In this document: piece by piece, positions 22,802 to 29,871 of the stretch | Layout of the letters: every line of letters starts with the position of its first letter | How positions within the stretch are numbered: the stretch's first letter is position 1 | NCBI RefSeq assembly: GCF_029382225.1 | Contig: NZ_JARLTC010000050.1 | Span: 1 to 55,419 of the forward strand | Source: Spongiactinospora sp. TRM90649 | GTDB lineage: Bacteria > Actinomycetota > Actinomycetes > Streptosporangiales > Streptosporangiaceae | Direction: 5' to 3' | Length of the DNA: 55,419 nt | The notes under the pieces: model-generated | The model's input: the letters and a program-made list of their open reading frames with translations, nothing else | Database searches by the model: none | Told to the model about the DNA's origin: nothing | Program-made: the position numbers and the translations under genes

Positions 22802-23358
22802 ATGACCGCGTGCGGGTCGGGCTGGTCGGCGAAGGCCAGGCGGTGGTGTTCGTAGCGCAGGACGCCCGCGGTGGGGTGGTGGAAGAGCCGTTCGCGGGAG
22901 GTGAAGCCCTCGATGCGGTGGTCCCGCCAGGCGGCGCCGAACTCCTCGCTGACCGAGAGAAGGCGCTGGATGATCGGGGAACGGGCCAGGTCGCCGAGGC
23001 GGGGCCCGGCCAGCATCGGCGGCACGCGCAGCGGGGACGGCCGGTGGTCGTCTCCGGCCGGGGCGGCGGGCGGGTGCCGGCCTTCGATGAGCAGCCGCAG
23101 CGCGGCGGGGCGATCCGTGCCGATCCGCTCAAGCCAGTCCAGGCCGGGCAGGTCACCCGGCTCGGACGGCGGGCGCACCTGATCGAGCAGGTCGAGGCCG
23201 AGCGGCCGGTCGAGGCGCAGGACGCAGTCCTGGAGCAGGTGGGGCTCCCGCTCCCAGGTGCTCCGCGACTGGCGGACCGTGCCCAGGTACAGCAGGTCCA
23301 CCCCGGCCAGCCGGACGGCGTCATCGAGGGCGCGCGACCGCGGCGAATCCATCGACAT
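22774..23358 (-). CDS. MmyB-like ligand-binding protein without the usual HTH domain
   Basis: A 194-residue protein from ATG 23358 (MSMDSPRSRALDDAVRLAGV). Its C-terminal third, EEFGAAWRDHRIEGFTSRER then LFHHPTAGVLRYEHHRLAF and HAVIYTPA, matches the end of the MmyB ligand-binding domain found in many actinobacterial XRE regulators ('W..H.v.g...k.F.HP..G.L.L.yE...l..D....L.vYTa'). The N-terminal part does not show the XRE helix-turn-helix or the start of a normal MmyB domain, and I do not recognise it. The gene may be a derived orphan sensor or a rearranged remnant. An in-frame ATG at 23352 is an alternative start; no strong ribosome binding site is visible. Confidence 0.55.
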   Translation of the reverse strand: MSMDSPRSRALDDAVRLAGVDLLYLGTVRQSRSTWEREPHLLQDCVLRLDRPLGLDLLDQVRPPSEPGDLPGLDWLERIGTDRPAALRLLIEGRHPPAAPAGDDHRPSPLRVPPMLAGPRLGDLARSPIIQRLLSVSEEFGAAWRDHRIEGFTSRERLFHHPTAGVLRYEHHRLAFADQPDPHAVIYTPAAPAA

Positions 23359-23474
23359 CCCGCGAACCCAGCGAACCCGGCGGGCGGTCGCCGGAGAATT
23401 CCGCCGGAGTGATGTCGAGAACGCGCGGGCCGTTCCGACCACCTACGAGGAAGCCCCGGAACGAAGGAACGGAC

Positions 23475-23843
23475 ATGTCACGAAACATCGAGACCATCAA
23501 CACCTACCTCGACGGATTCCGCAAGAACGATCACGAGCAGATCCTGTCCTGCCTGACCGATGACATCGAGTGGACCGTCTTCGGCGCCTTCAACCTGACC
23601 GGCAAGGACGCCTACGACAAGGCGATCGACGGCCCTCCCGGGCTCATCGACCCTCCCCGGCTGGAGGTCGTCCGCATGGTCGAGCAGAACGACGTCGTGA
23701 TGGCCGAGCTGCGCGGCACAGTGGAGCGGGCCGAGGGCGGCGAGCTGCGCATGTCCATGGCGGAGGTGTTCGTGATGCGCGACGGCAAGATCGCCGAGCG
23801 CCGCGCCTGGGTGATCGAACTGAAGGAGAACGACCACCGCTGA
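23475..23843 (+). CDS. SnoaL/NTF2-like protein
   Basis: A 122-residue protein starting MSRNIETINTYLDGFRKNDH, with an AAGGAAC ribosome binding site upstream of ATG 23475. It has EQILSCLTDDIEWTVFGAFN, then TVERAEGGELRMSMAEVFVM and DGKIAERRAWVIELKEND. This is the common SnoaL-like (ketosteroid-isomerase-like) fold with the W-x-V-x-G strand and the final 'DGKI' hairpin. Natural codon use and length indicate an intact gene. It is divergent from the MmyB-like gene. The small-molecule partner is unknown. Confidence 0.85.
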   Translation: MSRNIETINTYLDGFRKNDHEQILSCLTDDIEWTVFGAFNLTGKDAYDKAIDGPPGLIDPPRLEVVRMVEQNDVVMAELRGTVERAEGGELRMSMAEVFVMRDGKIAERRAWVIELKENDHR

Positions 23844-23907
23844 CCCGGCCGGCTCCGCGTGCGGGCGGCTTGGAGGAACACCAGGCCGCCCTCGCGGAGC
23901 GCCGGGG

Positions 23908-24090
23908 TCAGGCGTCTGCCGCGCGGGAGCTCCGGTCGACGCCCTTGTGCACCCGCACCGTGCGGTCGACCAGCTCGCGCAGCACGCTCTCGTCGCTGTC
24001 GCCGAGCCGCTTTTGGTAGAGGCATCCCTTGCCGGTCTTGTGCGGGCCGAGCCGGGCGAGCACCGACGCGTGCCGCTCCTCGAACCCGCC
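23908..24090 (-). pseudogene. DUF1801-family C-terminal remnant
   Basis: The strand reads GFEERHASVLARLGPHKTGK then GCLYQKRLGDSDESVLRELV and DRTVRVH. This is the last conserved block of DUF1801 proteins ('LLAxLGKHKTGxSCLYVKRLADVDxxVLRELI'). The N-terminal two thirds of the family domain is absent: the frame upstream of about 24090 carries no family similarity. Remnant only. Nothing else is recognisable between 23844 and 24193. Confidence 0.6.
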
Positions 24091-24193
24091 CACCAGGCGC
24101 CATGCTGCCACCCCGCTACGACAATCCACACCGGGGCCACGATCGTGGCGGTCAGGGCGGAGGCCGGGTGACCGCCACGATCGGCCGGTCCGG

Positions 24194-25360
24194 TCAGTGC
24201 GACCAGGCGACCCGCTTGAGGAAGACGATGCCGTCGATCATGTCGAGGTGGGCCGGGTCCAGCGGGAAATAGGCGAAATCACGGGATTCGCGCGGTTCGG
24301 GTCTCGGGACGGCCGCGGCCAGGCGGCGGGCGTCGATGATGGTCCGGTCCCACGGGAGCGTGGACAGGACGCCCTCGACGGTCTCCGGGGCCGGGGTGTC
24401 GCCGTCGGCCGTTCCGAAGGCCGAGGCCAGGAAGGCGTAGCGGTCGCCGAGGTGGGTCGCGGCGAGCGCCCCCGCGCTCCACCACTCCAACCGCTGGTCG
24501 CCGAAAGCCATCAGGCTCTTGTTCCGCTGCAGGTGGAGGTTGCTGGCGAAGACCAGGGCCGGGCCGCGCTCGGCCACGGCCCGCAGGTTGGCGGCCATCA
24601 TCGCGTCGCGCAGGGCCGACAGCCTGGTCCAGCGCGCCCGGGACTCGTCGGCCATCCAGTAGTGGTAGCGGAGCAGGCCGGCGGCGGTGCGCGCGTACAG
24701 TGCCGCCCGCTCCCGGACTTCCGCCCTCAGCCCGGGCGACTGCGTGTCGAGCAGCGCCGCCAGGTCGTCGGCGATCAGCCGCAGCCGTTCGGCCTCGGCG
24801 GTCCGGCCGATCGACAGGGACGGATCCATGGCGGTGGCCTCGTTCGACCACCGGTCGTCCGGGCCGAGCAGCGCGTCGAGGGTCTCGGCGCTCACCACGG
24901 CGCCGGGGAGCGGGCCGTCGAGCAGGTCGTAGAGGGAGGTGAGCGCCTGACGCGGGCTCGCCGCCCAGTACTCCAGCGGGGCGTCGAACCCGAAGAACCG
25001 GAGCTTCTCCTCGTGCTCCTCGTTGTAGGCCCGCATCCAGCGCACCAGCTCGCGGTTGGCCGGCGACGCGCCGAAGCCGTGGCTGAATCCGTGCTCCATG
25101 ACGTCGTCGAGCGTGCCCGCGCCCGTCGTGACGTAGTCGTCCACAACCAGGCCCATGAGGCAGTCGCTCTCCATGGCGAACGCACGGTAGCCCTCGTGCT
25201 CGACCAGATGCCGGAAGAGCTCGTTGCGCGACTCCTGCAGGGCCCCCACGAAGTGCCTGGCCTCGCCCAGGCCGAGCAGCAGGGGCTTGCCGGGGAGGGA
25301 ACGGAGGAACTCCGAGACGCCCTGGCCGTCGAATGGCAGGGCTGTGTCCTTGATGTCCAT
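24194..25360 (-). CDS. Erythromycin-esterase-family hydrolase
   Basis: A 388-residue protein starting MDIKDTALPFDGQGVSEFLR. It has the family pattern LLGLGEARHFVGALQESRNE followed by LFRHLVEHEGYRAFAMESD, and FGFDAPLEYWAASPRQALTS; the glutamate and histidine of GEARHF correspond to catalytic positions of EreA/EreB-type enzymes. Late blocks VFASNLHLQRNK and HLGDRYAFLASAFGTADG are also typical. Some members open macrolide lactones; most are uncharacterised. The start is tentative: ATG 25360 has only a close AAGG, and GTG 25384 is in frame. It is divergent from a double-HTH MerR gene, suggesting ligand-induced expression. Confidence 0.85.
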   Translation of the reverse strand: MDIKDTALPFDGQGVSEFLRSLPGKPLLLGLGEARHFVGALQESRNELFRHLVEHEGYRAFAMESDCLMGLVVDDYVTTGAGTLDDVMEHGFSHGFGASPANRELVRWMRAYNEEHEEKLRFFGFDAPLEYWAASPRQALTSLYDLLDGPLPGAVVSAETLDALLGPDDRWSNEATAMDPSLSIGRTAEAERLRLIADDLAALLDTQSPGLRAEVRERAALYARTAAGLLRYHYWMADESRARWTRLSALRDAMMAANLRAVAERGPALVFASNLHLQRNKSLMAFGDQRLEWWSAGALAATHLGDRYAFLASAFGTADGDTPAPETVEGVLSTLPWDRTIIDARRLAAAVPRPEPRESRDFAYFPLDPAHLDMIDGIVFLKRVAWSH

Positions 25361-25375
25361 ACCTTCGACAGTATC

Positions 25376-25395
25376 GTTGAACACACCAGTTAAAC
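25376..25395. promoter_or_regulatory. Imperfect inverted repeat in the esterase-MerR divergent promoter
   Basis: GTTGAAC-ACACCA-GTTAAAC pairs 6 of 7 positions between arms. It lies in the only AT-rich part of the 100-base gap and overlaps the possible upstream start at 25384. It is a candidate operator for the divergent MerR-type protein. Confidence 0.4.
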
Positions 25396-25460
25396 TTTTC
25401 CTGAAGAATCCCTAGAAATCGCTGGTCCACTGCGACTGACCTTCAAACGGTGATGTATCC

Positions 25461-26153
25461 ATGAGGCCGGTAGACCTGGCACGCGAGCACGGCCTGTCCA
25501 CTCAGGCGGTCCGGAACTACGAGGACGCGGGCATCCTGCCCGCCGCCGAACGCACCGTGCACGGGTACCGCACCTACACACCGTCGCACGCGCAGGCACT
25601 GCGCGCCTTTCTGGCACTCGTGCCCGGCCACGGTCACCAGGTGGCGACGTCGATCATGCAGGCGGTCGGCCGGGGCGCCACCGACGACGCGCTGCGGATC
25701 ATCGACGAGAGCCATGGCCAGCTCACCGAGGACCGCCGCACCCTGCAGGCCGTCGAGGCCGCGCTGCGCGACCTGGCGCCGGTGCCGCAGGAGCGCGGCG
25801 ACACCTTCATCGGCCCGCTGGCCAGGCGGCTCGGCATTCGCCCCGCCACGCTGCGCAAATGGGAGAAGGCCGGGCTGATACGGCCGCGCCGCGATCCGCA
25901 GACGGGATATCGGGTCTACGACGCGGCCGACGTGCGCGACGCCCGGCTGGCCCACCAGCTCAGACGGGGCGGCTACCTGCTGGAGCAGATCGCCCCGCTG
26001 ATCGCCCAGGTCCGCTCCGCCGGAGGCGTCGCCCCGCTGGAGTCGGCGCTGCGCGACTGGCGGACCCGCCTGTCCGCCCGGGGCCGCGCCATGCTCAGGG
26101 GCGCCGCCGAGCTGGACGCCTACTTGCGGGCCCGTGAAACCGCCGGCGGTTGA
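25461..26153 (+). CDS. MerR-family regulator with two HTH domains
   Basis: A 230-residue protein with two MerR-type winged helices. The first is at the N-terminus (VDLAREHGLSTQAVRNYEDA, GILPAAERTVHGYRTYTPSH). The second is at about residues 112-170 (IGPLARRLGIRPATLRKWEK, AGLIRPRRDPQTGYRVYDAA), followed by RGGYLLEQIAPLIAQVRSAG. Normal MerR proteins have one HTH and a coiled coil; the tandem arrangement is known in actinomycetes, e.g. TioE-like proteins. The divergent erythromycin-esterase gene is the likely target. Its TGA abuts the stop of the convergent DUF418 gene. Confidence 0.88.
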   Translation: MRPVDLAREHGLSTQAVRNYEDAGILPAAERTVHGYRTYTPSHAQALRAFLALVPGHGHQVATSIMQAVGRGATDDALRIIDESHGQLTEDRRTLQAVEAALRDLAPVPQERGDTFIGPLARRLGIRPATLRKWEKAGLIRPRRDPQTGYRVYDAADVRDARLAHQLRRGGYLLEQIAPLIAQVRSAGGVAPLESALRDWRTRLSARGRAMLRGAAELDAYLRARETAGG

Positions 26154-26993
26154 TCAGCGGGACAGCCGCCGCAGGGCGATCTCGAAGGGCCCCCGGTGAC
26201 CGGCCCGGCGCATCAGCGTCATCGGGAGCCTGCCGGCGACGGCCAGCGCGAGGAAGGCGACGGTGCCGCGGCGCAGCAGGGCCACGTGCCGCTCGGGCTC
26301 GTCGAGGATCCGGCGCCGGGCGGCCCAGACGCCGATCGCGATGCCGGGCACCACGAGCAGGACCGTCGCCGGCGCTTTGGCGGGCCACATCACCAGGTGG
26401 AAGAGCACCTGCCCGGCGAAGTCGTCCCGCATGAACGCCGCCAGCGTCTCCGGGTGGCCGGCCGCCGCCGCGGCGTGCGCCCGGACGGTCGTCCAGGCCA
26501 CCATGGCCGTCGCGGGCACGAAGGAGATCGCCGCCGTCCAGAGGAGCACCGAGTCGCGGGCGCGCAGGACGGGCGTCATGATCAGCAACGCCATGCCGTA
26601 CGTCGCGACGATGTCGATCGGCACCAGCAGCGTCGCGTGCAGGAAGCCGATGACGAGCAGCCAGAATCCGCGGCGGCGCAGCAGCCCGCGGATCGGCGGC
26701 CAGTCCTCGCCGGCGGCGGACCGGCGGCCGGTGAGCTGACCGAGGCCGTAGCCGAACAGGAACACGAACAGCACCCGCGCGAGGTTGTCGGCGGCGAAGA
26801 CCTTGAGGAACTGACTGAGGGTGTCGAGCACCGGAGGGTCGGGGGCGGCGGGGCCGACGAAGACCGGCGCGTGCGCGATCGCGATCAGCAACAGCATGAA
26901 GCCGCGCGCCAGGTCGGGGGCGAGTGACCGTTCGGTGGTCGGATGGGGGTTTTCGGGCACGGCGAGGCGACCTCGCCATTGCGAGCCGGACAT
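26154..26993 (-). CDS. DUF418 membrane protein, shortened by internal deletion
   Basis: A 279-residue polytopic protein from ATG 26993 (AAAGGGG upstream). The N-terminal part is normal for the DUF418 family: RSLAPDLARGFMLLLIAIAH, FGYGLGQLTGRRSAAGED, RRRGFWLLVIGFLHATLLVP. Family members usually run to about 400 residues with a C-terminal DUF418 domain and end with a 'GPLEWLWR'-type tail. Here the chain goes directly from FLALAVAGRLPMTLM to HRGPFEIALRRLSR, so about 100 residues seem to be missing in frame. It may be inactive. It is convergent with the MerR gene with no gap. Confidence 0.7.
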   Translation of the reverse strand: MSGSQWRGRLAVPENPHPTTERSLAPDLARGFMLLLIAIAHAPVFVGPAAPDPPVLDTLSQFLKVFAADNLARVLFVFLFGYGLGQLTGRRSAAGEDWPPIRGLLRRRGFWLLVIGFLHATLLVPIDIVATYGMALLIMTPVLRARDSVLLWTAAISFVPATAMVAWTTVRAHAAAAAGHPETLAAFMRDDFAGQVLFHLVMWPAKAPATVLLVVPGIAIGVWAARRRILDEPERHVALLRRGTVAFLALAVAGRLPMTLMRRAGHRGPFEIALRRLSR

Positions 26994-27153
26994 GTTGCCC
27001 CTTTTGGGTCCGTCAGGGGAAGCCGCGCGCCCGGCCGTCGGCCCGGTCCCGGGCACGGCTGAGGAAGGTGGGGCGCTGCGGCGTGGGGATGAGGGCGCTT
27101 TCCGTCAACGGCACCGGCCGGCGGTCACGCGTCCCGGGTGATCGGGAGAGTCT

Positions 27154-27546
27154 TCAGGAGTCGTCGCCGGTGGCGCGGTCGATGGCCTTGTTCAGCCGTT
27201 CGCGCTCCCGGCTGACCCAGTGTCCTTCGGGGTAGTTCCGCAGGAACGCCTCGGCGAACTCCACGGGGTCCTCACCGACGACCTCGCGGATCGGGATGCC
27301 GTCGGCCGCGCTCTGCTCGAAGAGGTCGGCGAGGTCCTCCAGCATCGACAGCAGGCCCTCCGCCTCCCCCGGCCCGAAGTGCTGCATGTACCGCTGCAGC
27401 GCGTCGATGGCGATGCGGTACCCGGCGGGAAGCCGCTCCGTGCGCGCCTTGAACTGCCGGTAGCGCCGCTTCTGTTCGAGCGGCCCGATGACCAGTTCCA
27501 GGTACTGCAGGTAGCGGCTCTTCGGCTCGGCCGGCTCTGATGTCAT
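27154..27546 (-). CDS. DUF1048 family protein, coupled to PadR regulator
   Basis: A 130-residue helical, soluble protein starting MTSEPAEPKSRYLQYLELVI, with GPLEQKRRYRQFKARTERLP, MLEDLADLFEQSAADGIPIR and VVGEDPVEFAEAFLRNYPEG. This matches DUF1048, a family that in many Firmicutes and actinobacteria sits next to a PadR gene. Its ATG overlaps the PadR stop by 4 bases (ATGA, 27543-27546), so the two are translated together. Function unknown; a role as partner of the PadR protein is plausible from the conserved pairing. Confidence 0.85.
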   Translation of the reverse strand: MTSEPAEPKSRYLQYLELVIGPLEQKRRYRQFKARTERLPAGYRIAIDALQRYMQHFGPGEAEGLLSMLEDLADLFEQSAADGIPIREVVGEDPVEFAEAFLRNYPEGHWVSRERERLNKAIDRATGDDS

Positions 27547-27878
27547 GTCTGCTTCCCTCCGCTGCGGAGCTGTTCGAGCCGTTCTGCGAGGAAGCTCCAG
27601 GTCCTCCAGAACTCTTCGAGATGCTCGTGTCCCTGGGCGTTCAGGGAGTACACCTTGCGCGGCGGCCCCTTCTCGGAGGCGACCTTCCGCACGTCGACGA
27701 GGCCGCGCTGCTCGATCCGGACGAGCAGCGCGTAGACGGTGCCCTCGGCGATGTCGGTGAAGCCCTGGTCGCGCAGCCACGCCGTGATCTCGTAGCCGTA
27801 CGCGGACCGGCCGGACAGGATCGCGAGGACGATGCCCTCCAGCGTTCCCTTGAGCATCTCCGTCACTTGCTTGCCCAT
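27543..27878 (-). CDS. PadR-family transcriptional regulator
   Basis: A 111-residue protein. MLKGTLEGIVLAILSGRSAY then GYEITAWLRDQGFTDIAEGT and VYALLVRIEQRGLVDVRKVA is the PadR winged helix, and GPPRKVYSLNAQGHEHLEEF is the wing plus start of the dimer helix. PadR proteins are repressors of detoxification or transport genes and of their own operon. The start is 29 bases after the stop of the upstream histidine-kinase gene on the same strand. Probable operator half-sites (27892-27923) overlap that kinase's stop codon. Confidence 0.9.
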   Translation of the reverse strand: MGKQVTEMLKGTLEGIVLAILSGRSAYGYEITAWLRDQGFTDIAEGTVYALLVRIEQRGLVDVRKVASEKGPPRKVYSLNAQGHEHLEEFWRTWSFLAERLEQLRSGGKQT

Positions 27879-27891
27879 GGAACACCTCAGC

Positions 27892-27923
27892 TACTAAGTA
27901 ATGCTGACTACTGGTACATAGTA
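27892..27923. promoter_or_regulatory. Candidate PadR operator overlapping the kinase stop codon
   Basis: Two AT-rich palindromic elements: TACT-A-AGTA (27892-27900) and TACT-GGTACAT-AGTA (27909-27923). They precede the PadR start (27878) and the second includes the last codons and stop (27910-27908) of the histidine-kinase gene. PadR boxes are AT-rich palindromes, so autorepression is likely. Confidence 0.5.
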
Positions 27924-29047
27924 ACACTGAATAGCGGGGCCGCAAGGTCTCGTCCCTGCGTGAACCGCACGGTGATGGACAGGCCCCCTTCGGGACGCGC
28001 GTCGATGGTGAGCACGGCCTGGTGCGCCCGTGCGACGGCGTCGACGATGGCGAGGCCGAGCCCGTAACCGTCGCGGTGGCCGTGGCGCTCGGGCGCCGAC
28101 CTCTGGAAGGGCTGCAGGAGACGCTGGATCTGGTCGCCGGGAATCACCGGCCCGCTGTTGGTGACCGTGAGCGTCGCGTGCGCGCCGGAGGTCCGCGTGG
28201 TGACCCGCACGTGCCCATCCGCGTGGTTGTGACGGACGGCGTTGTCGATCAGGTTGGCGACGAGGCTTTCGATCAGCCTCGGGTCTCCGGCCGTCACCGC
28301 GGGCGTCAGGTCCCCGGCGAGGTCGATGCCCGCCCGCGCGGCCTGGTCGCGTCGGGAGGCGAGCGCCTGCCCGGCGACGTGGGCCAGGTCGAGGGTGTCC
28401 CAGCGGGTGACGCCGCGCTCGCTGGTGGCCAGCGCGAGCAGCGCCTGGACCAGCCGCTCCTGGTGCTCGCCCAGGGCCAGCGCCTCCCGGCAGGCCGCGC
28501 GCAGGGTCTCGGCGTCGGCGCCGGGATCGGCCAGGGTGACTTCGAGCAGGGTGCGCAGCCCCGCCAGCGGGGTGCGCAGCTCGTGGGAGGCGTTGGCGAC
28601 GAAGTGACGCTGGGCGTCGAAGGCGGCCTCCAGGCGGGCGAGCAGGTCGTCCAGGGTGCGGCCGAGCTCGGTCAGCTCGTCCGTGGGCTCGCCCAGGCCG
28701 AGACGCCGGTGAAGGTCTCCGGCGGAGATCATCGTGGCGGTGGCGGTGATGGCACTCAGCGGGCGCAGGAACCGGCCCGCGACGTACCAGCCGAGGGCCA
28801 GGGCGACCGGGATCAGCAGGATCAGGGCGACCGCGGACCCCAAAAGGAGCCGGGGCAGGTCGATCCCCGTTCCGGTGCCGGTGATCACGCCTGACGCGGG
28901 CTCGTCCCCGGGGACGGTGGCTTGGACGCCCGCGAGCGGGATGTCGATGAGGACGACCACGAAGACCCCGGCGGCGTAGACCCCCGCCGCGTAGGCGAGC
29001 GCGAGCCGCGTCCGCAACGACCTTCTGACCAGCCGCCCGGAGATCAT
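27908..29047 (-). CDS. Two-component sensor histidine kinase
   Basis: A 379-residue membrane kinase from ATG 29047. Two transmembrane helices (about 13-36 and 67-90) enclose a small extracellular loop rich in Gly and Thr. Then comes HAMP (GRFLRPLSAITATATMISAG), the H-box FVANASHELRTPLAGLR with the phospho-accepting His, the N-box ESLVANLIDNAVRHN, and the G-box HRDGYGLGLAIVDAVARAHQ. It autophosphorylates and passes phosphate to the response regulator whose stop it overlaps by 4 bases (29044-29047). The small sensor loop suggests it detects membrane-associated stress or a hydrophobic signal. The C-terminus is extended by about 15 residues into the PadR control region. Confidence 0.92.
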   Translation of the reverse strand: MISGRLVRRSLRTRLALAYAAGVYAAGVFVVVLIDIPLAGVQATVPGDEPASGVITGTGTGIDLPRLLLGSAVALILLIPVALALGWYVAGRFLRPLSAITATATMISAGDLHRRLGLGEPTDELTELGRTLDDLLARLEAAFDAQRHFVANASHELRTPLAGLRTLLEVTLADPGADAETLRAACREALALGEHQERLVQALLALATSERGVTRWDTLDLAHVAGQALASRRDQAARAGIDLAGDLTPAVTAGDPRLIESLVANLIDNAVRHNHADGHVRVTTRTSGAHATLTVTNSGPVIPGDQIQRLLQPFQRSAPERHGHRDGYGLGLAIVDAVARAHQAVLTIDARPEGGLSITVRFTQGRDLAAPLFSVTMYQ

Positions 29048-29706
29048 GACGGCCCGATGCGGTAGCCGCCTTCGCGGACGGTCTCGATCACGGGCGGGTC
29101 GCCGAGCTTGGCCCGCAGCCGGTGCATGGTGTGCTTGACGGCGCTGCTGAACGGGTCGGCGGCCTCGTCCCAGACGCGTTCGAGCAGCTCCTCGGCGGAG
29201 ATGACCACTCCCGGCACGGCGAGCAGGCATTCGAGCAGGGCGAACTCCCTGGGGCTCAGCGCGAGCCGCCGGCCGTCCCGGGACGCGACCCGGCGGGCCG
29301 GATCGAGGGTGATGTCCCCCCAGGCGAGGGTGGGCGGCACCGGCGGGGTGGCGCGGCGGCCCAGGGCGCGGACGCGGGCGACCAGTTCGGCGAACGCGAA
29401 CGGCTTGGGCAGGTAGTCGTCGGCGCCGAGGCCGAGGCCCTCCACGCGGTCCTCGATGGTGCCGGAGGCGGTGAGCATCAGCACGCGGGTCGGGCTGCGC
29501 TCGTGGGCGAGCCGCCGGCAGATGTCGTCGCCGTGGACGCCGGGCAGGTCACGGTCGAGGATCAACACGTCGTAGCGGGTGACGGCCAGGCGGTCGAGGG
29601 CGGCGGCGCCGTCCAGGACGACGTCCACGGCCATGCCCTCGCGGCGCAGCCCGGTGCCGATGGAACGGGCGAGGACCTCGAAGTCCTCGGCGACGAGGAC
29701 CCTCAA
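29044..29706 (-). CDS. OmpR/PhoB-type response regulator
   Basis: A 220-residue protein. The receiver domain begins LRVLVAEDFEVLARSIGTGL (acidic pair at E-D), has the phosphorylation site VLILDRDLPGVHGDD, and the conserved Thr (LMLTASG) and Lys (YLPKPFAFAELVAR). The DNA-binding winged helix reads LSPREFALLECLLAVPGVVI, VSxAVKHTMHRLRAKL-like text and VIETVREGGYRIGPS. The start codon is TTG 29706, the usual position for this family; no strong ribosome binding site is visible. It is co-transcribed with the kinase and divergent from the permease gene at 29872, with an 11-bp tandem repeat between. Confidence 0.92.
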   Translation of the reverse strand: MRVLVAEDFEVLARSIGTGLRREGMAVDVVLDGAAALDRLAVTRYDVLILDRDLPGVHGDDICRRLAHERSPTRVLMLTASGTIEDRVEGLGLGADDYLPKPFAFAELVARVRALGRRATPPVPPTLAWGDITLDPARRVASRDGRRLALSPREFALLECLLAVPGVVISAEELLERVWDEAADPFSSAVKHTMHRLRAKLGDPPVIETVREGGYRIGPS

Positions 29707-29793
29707 CGTCGAACACCGCCGGTCGCGGGGCGGCCGGATCGGCCGCCGGGTCGAGGTGCCATGCCCGCAACGATGCCAGATCCCTTGTCGCAA

Positions 29794-29826
29794 CAGAGTC
29801 GCGGCAGAGTCGCGGCAGAGTCGCGA
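29794..29826. promoter_or_regulatory. Three tandem 11-bp direct repeats upstream of response regulator and permease
   Basis: CAGAGTCGCGG is repeated at 29794-29804 and 29805-29815, and as CAGAGTCGCGA at 29816-29826, without spacers. OmpR-family regulators bind direct repeats one helical turn (11 bp) apart. The array is 46 bases before the permease ATG and 88 bases from the regulator start, so it is well placed to control both. Confidence 0.65.
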
Positions 29827-29871
29827 CGCGTGCGACCGGGCCGCGACCGGTCGCCGCGTACAACCGTCGGC

